A stretch of DNA of 64,000 bases from NCBI GenBank assembly GCA_018697195.1, contig CM031859.1, forward strand, positions 56,732,779-56,796,778, written 5' to 3'. The stretch comes from Certhia americana (Eukaryota; Chordata; Aves; Passeriformes; Certhiidae). Positions 12,801 through 27,800 of the stretch are shown here, piece by piece (within the stretch, counting starts at the first letter, position 1; each line of letters begins with the position of its first letter). The notes beneath the pieces are model-generated. The model made no database searches. It saw nothing but the letters and a program-made list of their open reading frames with translations, and was not told the origin of the DNA. The position numbers and the translations under genes are program-made.

Positions 12801-15800
12801 ATTTATTTATAAATTTAATTAATTAATTATTATTTTACAGTAATTACTGATTAATTACTTTACAGTAATTGCATGAGTTATAGAACCCTTCTAGCAGAGA
12901 GTTTAAATTTTAAGTAATTATTAGAGTATCAAATTTTGCAGAGCCTGAGAAGTTTGATTTTTCAATTGAAAAACTGACGACTTTGTTCTTTAGATTTGGT
13001 ACCAAAAATTCTCAGCCTTTTTATCCCCATTTGACATACACCCCTGTTAATTTCATCACCTCATACCTTGAATGTGACGATTTGCTGGAGCCGTCCTTTC
13101 ATCTGGTGGCACCTCTGATTTACCACTGACTCCAGTAAGGTCAGTCTTCTCAGGAGACAATCCAAAGTGTCTTCTATAATAACCCTCTTATCACTACCGT
13201 CAGGAAATATCTGAGCAAACAAATTCTTGTTCTTATCCACTTCTTCTGTTATGTCTTTGATTTCTTTGGCAAGAGACTAATTTTGTAGAAAAACAAAAGT
13301 GACAATCAGACATTCTGTAAGGCAGGCAAACATTGCCATAACCATTGTAAATTTTGCAATGATATAGTGAATTTTTTACATTGTTGGTACGCATACACAC
13401 TGGAAAAAGATGGCAGCTACAGTAATCTCTGATAGTAAAGAGCTTCCATGCTCCAAGGAAAACAAGTACTGGAACAAAATGATGTAAAGCCACAGAAACA
13501 TCTGGGTTGGATTAAAAGTCATCTGGTCCTACCCTCCCGAATTAAATACGGACATCTTCAACTACATCAGGATGCTCGGAGCCCTCTCAAGCCTGAATTT
13601 GAATGCTTCCAGGGATGGGATATTCACCACCTCTCTGGGCAACCTGCTCCAGCATTTCCACTCTCATTTTGAAAAATTTCTTCCTTACATCTTGTTTGAA
13701 TCTAACCTCTTCAGCTGAAAACAGTTATTCCTTTGTCCAATTGCCTTTCTCTCCCCCTCACCACTCAATTCTTTCCGCCTCCCTTATCCCTAATTTATAT
13801 TGATGAACTTGTGCTGTTTCTATATCCCAGAGCATCCCTCCCTCTTTTTCACTTTATTTCAATTTTGACCATGTGGTGTTCGCTAATACTTAGAAAAGAT
13901 GTTAAACAGAAGAAAGAATCTATGCTTTCTGCAACATTCTCTACACAGTCAACTGCACAATGCTGCAGGTACACAAAGATTATGTCAGCAACATGTCACT
14001 TATTCAGGATTCTGACACTTTTGTTCTGAACACTACATAAAATACACACTTATTGGCAATTAAAAGGAAGTCTTACTCATGGATTCCTCACCTCTTGCTT
14101 GCAGAGGTAGTTTTCTGTTTCTTCCTCTGGCAACAGAGCTGTAGCAACAAAGACTTGCTCTTCCACACCATCCAGCCACACGGATGTGGCAGTGACACCA
14201 TCATACAGCTTCTGTTCAAGATGCAGGGTCTCCTCCACCTGTCCAGCCTGGGCAAAAGGAACCAGAGAAGTCCAGCACAGAAGTACAAGACATTCTTTCT
14301 AACTTCTAATATTTGGGAAAGGTCTGGATTTCCAGGTCATAGCTGGAGGAGTTTTCACTGTTAATGTGGCTCTGCTGTAGGACAGGTGTAAAGACAATTG
14401 AAAATTACCTCAGATGAGACATCTTCAAAGGCCTGATTCAATTCAACCAATACTGGTGACACTAAGGATTTATCTTCATCCTGTGTCTCCTCCTTATACA
14501 AAGGCATTCCAGGAATTAGTCTGTTTGGTCTGCTATAAAGCTGCTGAGAGAGAAGCACTAATTAGGATGCATCTACCATACGCAGGGCACAAAGTTCAGC
14601 TGTACAGATTCCCAACTGACTGAGGCTATCACCTGCTAATGCTCTTGGTCCTCCCACAAATGCCCCATGTCATGAATATTTTGTATAAACATTGCTAAAC
14701 AGGAGGTTCACTGGAAATTCAGGATAAATTCTTGCATCCAGAATTAAAAATTACTAGTTTTTACCAAAAATATAATAAATTACTGTTTAATTATACAAGG
14801 TATTTAGAACTTTGGAAGATGATTATTGGAGTGTTATACAAAGAAGAGTGGAGTTGGGTCTATTAACAATAAAATGAAACATATATATTAATATAGATTT
14901 TGCTTTGTCCCCCAGTTTAATTATTAATCCCCATCTCTTTCAGTGGAAATACTGTGCCTGAAATTCCTGACCCACTAAGATCAAGAATTGACCATAACCA
15001 ATAAATTCAAATGGAAAATAACAGTTTTCCTCTAAGCTCTTGCCAGAGTACTGATCAATTCCAGAGGGATGATTTGTTACAGAATTATCCTGAGTTAGAT
15101 AAGAAGATAAACATTTTGTCTGAGCTCTTTCTTGCTTTCTAGTTCATTAACCTGATGGTAGTGCAATTCAAATCACTTTGAACATGAGCAGTGCTGGTGC
15201 CAATATTTAACAGCTTTTAAAGGTCTTACAAAAATAAATTGTTCCATATCTCATGTATTAACCACAGCACCTAAATGGATCTACACATTGTACCTCGTTG
15301 TAACAACTATTTTCAAAGAGAAAATGGAAAGAGAAATTTTAAAAAGCTACCAGCTGTTCTTTTTCCAAAGCTTTCTGCAGCAGTCTCTGCTTGGTACTGA
15401 ATTCCTGGTTTAGGCTTTCCCATTTCCTCTTCATCTGTTCTTCCGATGATGGCTTCTCACCTTCTAAGACTAATTCCTCAGAGAGTACATCAGGTTTTTC
15501 ACTGAATCAGAAGATGCATAGAGGTTTAACAAATGCAAAAATTATAACCATTTAAAGTTATAATTTTCCTTAAGAAATTCTGCATTTAAATTAAGTGCTA
15601 CTTTTTAAAGCTTTGACTTGTTGGTTTTGGTTTTGTTTTTCTGATAATAAGACAAAGTCTGGTTTGAACAGCAAGAAGTTATTGTCCAAGGAAAAAAATG
15701 CACTTTCTCAAGGCCTGTTTAGAGTTGCAATTATCTAAAATAAGTAAAAATCTCCAAACCAGACTGAATATATACTACATTGAAATGTAGTCTATAAAGA

Positions 15801-18800
15801 GGTTTTAGTTCAAAGCTTGAATTAAAATAAATATTTTATCTGACTCCTTCCTCACCTCCTTTCTCAAAACAGCAGACATAGTTTAATGTAGGATAAGCAT
15901 ATGACTTTAGCTTTGGCTATCAGTTAAACACATTCAGAATTTTCTGTTTGGTGGTTTGTTTGTGTTTTGGGGGCTTTTTTAAGTTTTTTTTTAATTTTTT
16001 TTTTATTTCTATAGTAAACCATCACTTGACAGAAGGGAGCCTCAAACAGAAGGAGACTGGTTTAAGTACTTTCTGGCATTACAATTAAGGCTTAAAAAGG
16101 AAAAATACTTGCTCAGTGCAGGAAAAATAAAATTAAGCAATGACTATCTCATCTGGGAAGATCTGGTTACAATGGCAGATGCCAATGTTTGAGGTAGATG
16201 TGATTCACATTGTTACAGTACTGTGCTGTTACAGTAAAAGTTACAGTAACTGATAAAGTTACAGTAACTAATCCACTGCTTGTCTAATGAGTCTCACTAG
16301 TCTTTAATTTTAGTGTGATTCCAGCTAATAAGAATAAAGGGCATTTCTAAATGCTGATGGTGATCAACTATCACAAAACAGTTTGTGTAACTGTATTATC
16401 AGACTCCTGAATTATAAACCAGGACTCCAGTAGCATAGGTGTTGTACAAATATGATAAAACAAAAATTAGAGGACTATGAGCAGAAGAGGGATGACAAAG
16501 CACAGCCATAGAAATTTACTTTTTGGAACAACACATGAAAGCACACCTTATAGACAGGCCTTCAGTAGAGCCCTGCTGTGTTAGGATTTCTCCTCCACGG
16601 CATGCTACTGATCGAAGCAGATTCTTCTGCTCTTCCAGCTCTTGTTCCAGCTCCTAGCACAGCAAGTTACAAAAAACACAACGAATCTCAAACAGACTGG
16701 TTTTGCCTTGGAAGGATACGTCTGCCTTGTTTAACTACCATGCAAAGTTAGCTGAGCTACTTTTGAAATGGCCTGTTTGAACACCAAAAGTGGTCCATAA
16801 TCTCCAGCCCAGGAAGCACACAGAAAAATTTGGTACATGAACTGAATTACTTAACTAATTAACTAATACAATGCAGTTTCTGGAACCTACCCTAGTGAGA
16901 ATATATTCTAATCATTCAACACAATACATCATATAGTAAGTGTATCTTTGCTTGTATAAAGACAAAGATATTACCTTGAGCATTATCATGTCTCCTTAGA
17001 GTAACTTAAAGGGCTGATTCAATTTTATTCTACTGATGGACTAATTTTATTCTACTGATTACGTGAATTGAGCATGGTCACCCAAGAAATCTAGCCTGCC
17101 TGACTGTTACAGATATAAGAGAGGGTACTCAGATGTATCATTACAAAAGCAGTGAGTAAGAAACAGTGTAAAAATTAATATTTCAGTGGAAATATTAACA
17201 AGAGTGGCTCAACTATAGCATTAAGTGCAATCTAAAGATGGGAGTAAAAGAGATGCAAAACACCAACTTTCTGTTGCTGCAGGGTACTCTGCTGCTGCTG
17301 TGACCGAGTAGTTCTTGCTTGTGCCAGCCATTCTTGAACACTGGGGCTTTGTGAAGAAACAAAGTCCAGATCACTCTCCTCCTTTTCCTGTAAAGATCCC
17401 TGCTTTAAGAAAGAGACATTAAGATTTAAAAAAATCTCTTACATTGTCAGGGAGCAGGCAGGTTCAGATCATCTACACAAAACCTCTCAAGTTGCTGGCT
17501 CATGTAAATTCTGAGGTGAGTAATGACTAGATTTCTGACTGTTACTGGTTTTTGGTTAATAGAAAGAAAAACATCCCTAAAAATGTAAAAATAAACATGC
17601 ATCATTGCACTTAGCAGAATCAGAGGCCATAGGTCAGAGACCTTGGACAGATGTGTTTCTAAAGACTATTCTGCTTCTAAAAAAACAGCTTTGATCTGAA
17701 AAGGAGGGTGCAGCTTTACCTAGCAATGCAGGGATTCAGTAGTTTGTTTCTGCCATGGTTTTTATCTAATAAAGCAGGTTTTTTTGGCTAATTGAAAAGA
17801 GAAAATTCTGGTTGTCATTGTGGTCAATATTTATTTATCAGTAAGTATATAACTCTATGTTCAGCAGAAACACACTGGGTAAACAGCAGATGACATGATA
17901 TGAACAGCAGAGAAAGTGAGATGAAACCACAGAATGTTAGAACAGCACAGCAAAAGCAACAGTTCTTTCCATTCATATTTCTATCATGTTTTTCCAATAT
18001 GAGTGATTAAACAGGCTTTCTGTGTAAGCAATGCAAAAAAGAACAAATGCCTTGATACTCAAAAAAATATTTTATCAACTTCTTGGCTTCCAAAGTCTAG
18101 GCTGGCTGTAAGTTTAAGTAATTTTAGCAGCCAATGTATTCAAATGTAGGTATTTTAACATGCTTGGCCTTATGTTAAAGACAGACTTGTGGGTCTGGCT
18201 ACTTGGATGTACACATCTCTCTGGATTTATTTAATATTACTTGCAGTCATACGATGACTGCAGAGCTTGCACCTTTTTGGTTTTTTTGAATGCTTTAAGA
18301 TCTAAAACTGGGGCTTAATACCACTCCCATTTTGTCTATATATTTCATTTTTGTAGGATTCATATTACGGCCATGACTTGGTTTTTATTCTAAATAGATT
18401 AAGACTGCCAAATGGTTTGACAATAGGCTCTCCAAAACACAGACACTCTTCCTGCTAGATGCTGTTTCTCAAACCAGATAGGGACCAGCACAGCAAAAGA
18501 TGGGTGTGGAAATCCTCTTTGCCTCACCTGGTGCTCCTTATGCTAACAACTTAGGTGGACCTCTGCCACCAGTGACCCTGGCACCAGCCACTGAAGCAGC
18601 AGAGTTTTGCTAAGTAGTAGAAAGTTAGGTGTAAGATTTTAATTGTGGGGGATGATAAGTGTACTCAAGTTCAAAGGACTGACTAGTGTTAGAGGATATA
18701 AACTGTTAAGAGTTTGACAGTAAATGTTAAGCAAAACCAACAAGAATTACCTGGTGTTGGAAAAAAACATTAGTCCTTGCTTTATGAAATAACTTTGTTT

Positions 18801-21800
18801 TACTAAGGTTTCAGTTTGTAGGTAAACTCTGATACTTTACTTTGCAAGAACAAGTTTCTAGAAAAGTTAATGTAGCTGGAAAAAAATCTGCCTAATTTTA
18901 ATTGATCTAGGTAACATAGCTATTCAACTTGTAAAATTCTTCAGAGAACAGTATCTAGCTCTTCTCTTGAAGAGCATTTGAGCAGGCTGGTTGACTTGAG
19001 TTACATTTTGGTTCTCTTCTTCTCTGGGAAGAGGACTGAGAAGACACAGTTTTGAAATTATACTGAGATATATAATCAATAGTCCCACAGTTCCTACAAC
19101 AGCAAGGAGAGTAAAAGGGATTGTGGCAGTTGTTGATGCAATGAAGTTTTGCAAATATGCTACTGTACATACTTTTTAGATCAAAAGCATTTGTGAACCA
19201 GATTTTATCATTGTCAAATTACAGAATGTGAGTTTGAAAAAAATCTTAGATTTGAATTTACAGTTGCATTTTCACTTGAAGTCTGTCTGAAGGAACTGTA
19301 TTACACTTCTTTTAAACAGCCAGGGAAATACAAGCGTGAACCTGTCATTCCCAGCTACTGTCCAGTCTAGCAAAGAAATAAATGGAAAATCCCTGAAGAT
19401 GATTGTGATGAAATTGATCTTTCAAAGGATTTCAAAATCATACAAACCTATATCAGGCATTCTTTTTCTTGTGAAACTGGAGTCATTCCTCCCCCACACA
19501 TCCTTTGCAATAAAAAGTAAAGAAACACTATCTGTTTTGTTGATGTTTTTTTACTGCAGAATCTGTTGTACTTCTTTGTTTTTTAAGGAGCAGTTCCATT
19601 GCCCCTAAACCCTAATTAACAGACACAATATATTGTGTGTTTCAAAGTGCTACTTTTGGAGACAGGATAGTCTGGAATACTCCTGTACCAGCACGTTTCT
19701 GATTAGCTTCACTATTTTATGAATTAAGAAGTTGGTCTCCAAGTCACCTTTTCTGTATCACATTAACTAAAATCAGAAGAAAACCGAAATTGTTCCAAGA
19801 AAGTCAGAGAATCTCACACTGACTCCTAAAAAGCCTTGTGCACAGAGATAACAGACAGGCTGAAATATGCATTAAGGAAAATGTAGCTCAGTCTTTATAA
19901 TAGTCTTCCAGTGCCATTTGTAAGGTTCCTTCTTTTGAGAGAAGGCTGGTGTATGTTTCTGGGCAATTACAAGGTTATCAGAACATCTGGAGACATGTAA
20001 AAGTCCGAGTTTTTTACATGCATGAACAGAAGTGCTGTTAGCTTGTAATGTTTCTCAAGGTTAATACAAGGCATTGGCATATGATGCTCTTGGCCTCAGT
20101 CCTCAGTGTTTGGAAAAAGACATTATAGAACTTATCATTTGAAAAAAAAAAAAATTGCTCAGTGAACATTAGAAGATGTTATACTTGCCTATGTCTATTT
20201 TCTTACATGACCTGTAAATGAAGTCATAGAAAGGCTTGAAATTCACAAAGAAACTTGAGTCTGGCATTCATGCGCCATCTTAAATGATTCATATTCTATA
20301 TCTGGAAATTATTTTGTTGTGATTTTAGATATTAGAAGATCAACCAAAAATCTGTTTTAAGAGTTTAAGTAAACTAAATCACACCAGTGTATTTTAAAAT
20401 ATTTTAAAATTCAGCAAAAAACTCTGTGATGCCTTTTCACTTCACAGGTAATATATGAGAACAAATTATCATGTGCCTACATGGTGTTGATAACTTTTCA
20501 TTTGCCTAGTTATCAGGTTTAATAAGCAAGAATAACATTAAAGTTACTTCATCTTAGAAGCAATAGGAACAAATACCTGAGGGTTTCCTTTCTTTTTATT
20601 TCTCTATTTTTCTGAAATTATGTGAAGTTATAAAGCTATGCAGTTGCTTTGGACTAAAAATAGTTCTTAGAACATCAAGTGACTTTTCAAGCTAACCTCT
20701 CAGTAGACTTTAATCTGCATTACAAGCCTGAAATCATCGAAGCTTATCATGTTTAATTTGCACAGCAAAGCCAAGTAAAGAAGTAAAAGAAAAGGGGGGA
20801 GGAGGGAGTCACAGCAGGGCAAGCAAATTCAAAACCAGTCAGACACATTACATGGTTGGGTTTCTTGTATGCATTCGGTTCTCCACATGCTAGTTTGACC
20901 TAAAGAATGACCAAAAGCAACTGTTAAATACAATGAATTAGTAGCAATAAGAAGACCAAAGCTGCTAGGAATAGAAACCGAGGTTAAATGAATTTTTGCT
21001 TATTTAGTATTTTATTTGGTGTAAGCATGCCACTAAGTACTAGCCATAATTAAAAATGCTCCCTTATGTTATCTGTCCACTGTGTTGTGCACACTATAAA
21101 AAAAGCATATACTTAGGATCATTCTTTGGTTGGGGAGAGTAATCCTACCCCGAACCATTCACAATCTAACCGGACTGGAAACAGGAATAGACTATATCCA
21201 GACCAAGCTAATCATCTATCTATTTTATTATTGTCCTTTCAGTGAAGATACTGAGGTTAGGATAGAGTTTAACCATTAAGTGATGGTAACTTGAAAATTA
21301 TCAACTAAAGCTTTCCAGACAGTTCTTTATTTTGGAGTTATAATTCCATTTACTAACTAAAGGTGAATAACTCAAACTGAATCAGTGCAACACATTCCCT
21401 CTTTCTTCCAGTTGCATAAAGTTGCTATGAAATCCCCAAACTCCTGCCCACCATGAGAATAGCTGGAAGGAGCCACTCACCCGAATGTTGATCTGTTTGT
21501 CATGGAGCACTCTCTGCAGCTCCAGAAGGCTGCCCTTCAGTGTCCTGAGCTTCACAGCCAGCTGCTCTGCCTCGTCCTTGGTGTGAGCCTTCCCTTCCAT
21601 AAGCAAGTTCTCGTTGTGCACAGACAACTCTGACAAGGCTACCACCTTCTGTTCTATTTCAACCAGCATGTTCTGCAGCAGCAAAAACAAAGACCCAAAT
21701 TCATACATTTTCCAACACTTGTCACGTTTTCAGGCGAGACGACCTGTGGCCTACCTCACCCTTGCCAAACTAAGAGAAAGTCAGATTATCATTGCTTTGC

Positions 21801-24800
21801 CTTCCAATCCAATTCAGACGTCTTTAGAATATGCTTGCAAATTTGCCATTTCCGTTTGCAACCCTTTTCAAAATAGGAAATTAAAGTTACTTGAAACAAT
21901 TTGTTGTAGAGGAGATGCTCTTTATTTGCATATTAATGGTAAGAATGGCTAAGAAGCTAGACTGATATCCATTAATGACAACAAATAAAGCATGCAGTCA
22001 GAGTTACTTCTTTCCTCTTCTTTCATTTACATGCAGTCAAGTGCTCCCTACCTCCTCCTATGTGTTGCTCTGCCTGTGTTGGTAAGCTTCTCTTCTCACC
22101 ATTTGCTCTTTCTGATTGGTGCATGATGGACTTAAGGATTTCTGTATAATCCTCTTTAGTCTAAAGAGAGACTTAAAGTGACAAATCTCTGGCATGTTTA
22201 TTCTCAAAAGCTACTTCCCTGACATTCCATTAACCATTCATGTATTAGAGACATTGCGCATATTTTGATCTCCCAGATTCAATGCTCAAACCTTGCTCAA
22301 AACCTAGCCTGACATCAAATGCTTTTGTTTCCTTAGCAACTGTCAAGTATGAATTTAGAAATGTTTTTCCTGAAGGAATATGTGCAGAATAAGATAGGCA
22401 GAGTCTCTAAAAAATTGGAAAAAATATATAAAACTTACTGCATTAAGATTTTAAGAAGCAGCAAAAGAACAGCAGTATTCCACAAACTTAACTTCTTGAG
22501 TTGCCTACAGACTATATTAAAAAAATACTGCTTTGTTAAAGTTCATAGGGTTTATCTACATAGAACAAAGGGTGCTCAAGGACAGGTGATGAAAGAACTC
22601 TTGAGATAAGCAGACTGAAAACTGAATGATGAAGTGTTGTCGGTGACAATTCTTCAGACTTGCATGAAATGTAACTCTCATTTATCCTAAAATAATTGAG
22701 ATCCTCATTCTTTAATACAAAAAGGGATCTTTTGTCCATCTATCTCTTGCCTCTTTTGTAATTTTAATTATAATGATCATATAATTCTAAACTATCTTTT
22801 AAAAATAGGAAACTCCCACTAATTTGAGAACCTGGATGTTACGAATGGTATGTCTTGTTAATAAAAGTTTTTGCAAATACTTTTTGCAAAACATTGTTTT
22901 GGTATTGTGAGTTGATTAATCTTCAAGCCATAAAACCAGTAAATACTGATGATTATCCTTTATTTTTGCTTGTATGTGAGGATTATTCCTGAGGAAAACA
23001 CAGCACTATCCCAGTCATTACTGCTAGTGTCAGTTATGTTCTTCAGCTGAAAAAGGACATGTAGGCATGTAAATGAAAGGTGTTTTCATACATTTCAGGT
23101 GAGCTGTTCAACAATTTCAGCTTGAGGGGAGCAAAAACAGTAAGTGAAGTAAATACAATACCTTTAAAGCTAAACAAAAGTACATCTGAAAGATGTGGAA
23201 CTTCAAATCTTTCTGCATCAGGACATTTTGTTTTCCTACTGCTATGTTCACTTGGGCTTTCTAAAGTGCTGTTTGCAATCTCTAATGAGAAATTAAGAAC
23301 AGGCTATATTTTGTTTCACAAATCTTTGAGGAAGCTTACTGAGCATACAGAAGATGCTGAAGAGCTCAGAAACTTCTCCACACATATGCTGGCTCATGCA
23401 ACTCAAAAATTGTCCTACTATTTTACCTGACAGTCTACCAGCTGTGCTTCCATGTCCATCGGTTCTTCAGCAGGAAGAAGAGTGGTGTCCAGCGTTGCTC
23501 GGGTACTGAGTAGCCAGTGGTCAAGCTCATCAGCTTCACAACGGTACCTCTGAAGAGCCTGTTCTTGCCGCTGTTCTTCGAGCTGCTCATTCAGTTTTTC
23601 CTGGGGTAAAAATTATATTTCACTTTTTAGGAGAAATAAACAATAAGATTCACTTTAAAAGAGTTGTTCCTCTTGATTTTGCACAAATCCTGTGCAGGAT
23701 TTCTAAGCCATAGTAAAATCTATATTTTACAAAATATTACTTTCAATCGATGAGTGTGTTTTTCTGGTGACTGAAATTTTATTTCAGTTCAGTCACTTTA
23801 TTTCTATTTTCTCCAGTAGAACTCTGGTATTACAGCTTTCTAAAGGTGAGGTCTTTTCTGCTTCCTTTTGCTGCTCTCCTGGGGATTTCCGCCCCCCGCC
23901 ACATTGATTCAGTTTGCTCAATTAGTACAGCACTGTTTGCTTAGGGAGAAAGATGCACATGAAGAAAAGGAACAGAGCCTAGAATGGGTTGCAGGGAAAG
24001 AAGATCAACTTTGCCTTTTTTGGCAGAAGGCTGCTAGTCAGATTTACTGCTCTCAAGAGAGGCACAAGAACAGTACTTCAAGGACCAAAGTATGGGTGGG
24101 CCCTTGGCACAGTCATGTGGGTAAAGAGAAGCCTGAAGAGCTGTCTACCTTTCTTTGGCCTCTCAGAGGATCCCCGAGACATGGGGTGTGGAAGGACATT
24201 AAGCTTCAATGGCTGCTGCAGCATCAGCATCACAGCAACACAGATGCCCCGGGTCCATCCATAAGCTCATCCACCCATTGGAAGGACAGGGAGTGATCAG
24301 CAAGTCTTGCTCACCCTTTAATTGTCCCACATGAATCTGAAAATCGGCTGAACAGCTGTGGGACAAAGTCCAGTGAGTGGCCACTAATGAGCCTCAACAA
24401 GTTTGCTGATGACACAAAATGGGAGGAGTGGCTGATAGGCAGAGAGTTATTATGCCATCTAGATGGACCCTGAAAGGCTATAAAAATGAGGTGGCAGGAA
24501 GTAAGGAAAGTGTGAAGCCCTGTACCTGCAGGGGAGCAACCCCATGCACGAGTACAGGCTGGAGGCAGCAGATGGGAAACAGCTTGTCAGAAAAGGACCA
24601 GGGGGGTCCTGGTGGTCACCAGGTTGAAGACGACCCAACAATGTGGAAAAGGTGGCCAGTGGGGTCTGAGGATGCTTTACAAGTGTTCTCACCAGTATGA
24701 GGGAGGTGATCCTGCCCCTCAACTTAACACTGGTGCATCCACACCTGGAGTACTGTGTCTAGTTCTGTGCTCCCCAGCACAAGAGAGACACTGAGTTCTG

Positions 24801-27800
24801 GAGAGAATAGAGGGGATTTTGTGAATAAAAAACCAAATATGATGGTCAGAGGATACTTAGTTGTATCAGATAATGTGAAACCTAAGCATAGTGTAAATAC
24901 TATAGAACAAGGGGAAAAAGATTGTATTGGGTCTGGCTGGGATGAAGTCAACTTCACTGCAGTTTGTACAGTGCTTTGCAGCTATGGTTAAATCTGTGCT
25001 GATAACACAGCAATGTTATGGCTACTGCTGAGCACAGCACAAAGGCTTTCTATCTGCCCCTCAAAAAGGCCAATAGGCTGGGGTGGGCAAAAGGAGAGGA
25101 GACAGCTAGGACAGTGAATCTGAACTGACCAAACGAATACTCCACACCAGATCACGTTCATCAGTAAAAGCCCAGGGAAAGGGAGAGAGGGGCATTTGCG
25201 GTTAGGTGTAAGTAGCTAAACATCTGCCTGCTGATTGAGTAGTAGTGAATAAGTTCCTCATTCCCTGCTTGCATGCACAGCTTTTCCTTACCCTGTTTAA
25301 GCTGTCATTATCTTGATCCATGAGTCTTTTTGTCTGCCTTCTCTTTTTAACCCATCACAGGAGAGAGGAGTGAGGGTGGGTGTCTGGCTACTGGCAAGGT
25401 CAACCTACAACACTTTGTAAGGAAATTCAGACTCAAATGCTCAGGGCAACTTCCTCACACAGAGAAGTGTTTGCACAGCTCTTCTGCATGCTCAATTTCA
25501 ATTAAACAAATTAAAAACTGCTGTTAGAATAATTTTTTAGAATAATTTTAAGAATAATGATAGTTGTTACATGTCTCAAATAATCCAGACCTGAACAGTT
25601 CTCAAATACATTTACTTAAACAGAAAGAACAATATTACCAATCCACAACCTCAAGAGCAAAAATACTTTCATTACCTGTTTTATGTTTTCTACATTTACT
25701 TCCCCTGGCATGTTCTGGAAGATTTTATCTCTGAAATCAGAGCTATGAAGTACACAGCTTAAATTACTGAATGTTGCCTATATGCCATATATATTTCCTA
25801 GCCAGGATTATTAGGGAGTGCTTGTGGTATGCATCAAAGAATCCTAACCACAGTTAACAGTCATATATTTGACTCATTCTTTATCTTGAAATTATTAGTT
25901 TTCCTAAATTCCTAAACACTACCAAGGTGTTTGTTAGATCCTTTACGGCGTGCAAGCTATAAACAAACACCTAGATCCCCTCTTCTTCTTCCAACATCTC
26001 ATTTTTATTTAAAAGCTCTTCTTCTTCTAGGAAGGATAAGCTTAGCACAACTTTGTTATTTTAAGACTAACAAAGATATTTTCTAATGACCTGTTCACTG
26101 TCCCAGGTGACTGGACAGAACTAAAGCAGCTGAGACAGAACTGGACAGAACACCCTGAGAGTCTCCTGTAGTCCAGTGTCTTGGTTTAACCCCAGCTGGC
26201 AACTAAGTACCCCACCTTAGACTCACAGCAGCAACATTCCTATTTGTAAAGGGCTTGTAAAAATCCCCTTAGTATTAAAGGATTGTGATAGGCAAAGAAA
26301 TAAAGGGGTGCTTCTTCCATGAAAAAAAGTTTGCATGCAAATCACTGGGAAGATGAGTGTGGACAACAACACAAAGATTTGGAAGAGGAGATGTTTCTTG
26401 CTTCAAGAAGGAAAAGACTCTTCTCTTGTCTCACAGCTTGGAGAGGTGACTCCTCAGAAGTTTACTGTAGACAATGTGGCTTTTAATATCTTCACTTCAT
26501 TTATATATATATACACACACACACGCACACACACACACAGAAATATATATATATATATATATATACACAGACAGAGAGCGCACATATATATATCCACACA
26601 GCTATATACAGCCAGAAGAAACTTGGAACATATATAATATATGTGTGTTCCAAGTTGTTTCTGGCTGCTTATCACAGCATTAAGATGAGGGCCTCACTAA
26701 AAAAAGAATGGTAATTTATTACTGAAAGGAATTGTGAGAAATAAACAGAACTGAAAATTACTTTTTTTTTTTAATGGTGGCTAAAAATATTGGTGATGTT
26801 TTTTCTTGTACCTCTAACAGCTGTCGTTTTCCTGATGCCTTCATTCGAATTGTGGCCATTCGTTCTGCCAAGACTGTGAGGGTGGACTGCAATGCCATTT
26901 GATCAGCACCTTCGGCATCCAGGGGTTCTGAAACAAGCTCCTGGGCCAATGATGTCTGAAGTTCACTGATTTCTTCTTGCAACATTAAAATCTCATCCAT
27001 CAAAGCCTATTTAGAAATGAGAGCAGAAAATGCATTTGCTTCATTTACCAGCAAGCAGGAAGTATTTCAGGAGGTATAGACTACATATAAAATGCAAGAC
27101 AACAATCCTGGTGGAGCACCAGGAACACAGAGTAGAGCAGAGTATCACTACCAGTATGGCAGAGATAGTATTCCATAAGGACTGAGTCCTGATTTTGGAG
27201 GCTTGATTTAGGATCGTGTATCTCGTTACTTAAATATGGATTTAATTACATATCTTGGATTTCAAACTCACCAAAAGGAATTATTTTGAAATTGGAAATT
27301 TGTTCTTCCAATAAATTATCTGTAGGGCATTCTACTATTCACAGTAAAGATAATGAACAAGTAAGTGAGCGCATGTTTGTGAGAGAAAAACAGTGGTGGC
27401 ATGTTTTAACTTCCAGCTTAAAACTTTCTAAGTGGACAAGGAACATCCAGCAATAGCTATAAATATTCAGAGCTTTATTCCATGGTACCATCCTTTAATA
27501 GGTGTCTTGAAAACTGGTTCATAGGAGAAGAATGAGAAGAATAATACAACCTATCTTGTACCATAGATAGCTGTTATTGGAAACAATCTTGGACAAAAGC
27601 TTTTGCTGAAAATTTCAACCTGACAAACTCTTATGATCTATTCTATTTCTTTCAAAAAGGCTCCGTATTAAAAGAATCCCCATCACACCATCTTTAGAAC
27701 AGCAGGAGGCCCAGAAAGGCAACACATACAGTTAACAGAGAAGGGTCATGCAACAAACGCATACGTTTGAGGTATTCAGCCATAAAGAAGGTTATCGTCT

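Larger units (their letters stand above)
8890..13066 (-). other. SYNE1 introns between exons 33 and 36, mostly unique sequence
   Basis: The spans 8890-9829, 9950-11688 and 11791-13066 show only AT-rich sequence and short simple repeats. I see no promoter, RNA gene or mobile element. Confidence 0.65.
14541..17267 (-). other. SYNE1 introns between exons 28 and 31
   Basis: Unique AT-rich sequence. At 16210-16270 the word gttacagtaa recurs several times, a minor local repeat. Nothing else recognised. Confidence 0.65.

Noticed and set aside
18924..19170. Minus-strand open frame with a hydrophobic segment and basic tail, resembling a membrane anchor
   Set aside because: A membrane-anchoring alternative exon would be exciting, but it has no ATG, no convincing acceptor, and no resemblance to the KASH domain. 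Chance composition is likelier.
26335..26683. Open frames rich in Tyr, Ile, Thr and His over 26.3-26.7 kb
   Set aside because: Translation of TA/CA microsatellite.
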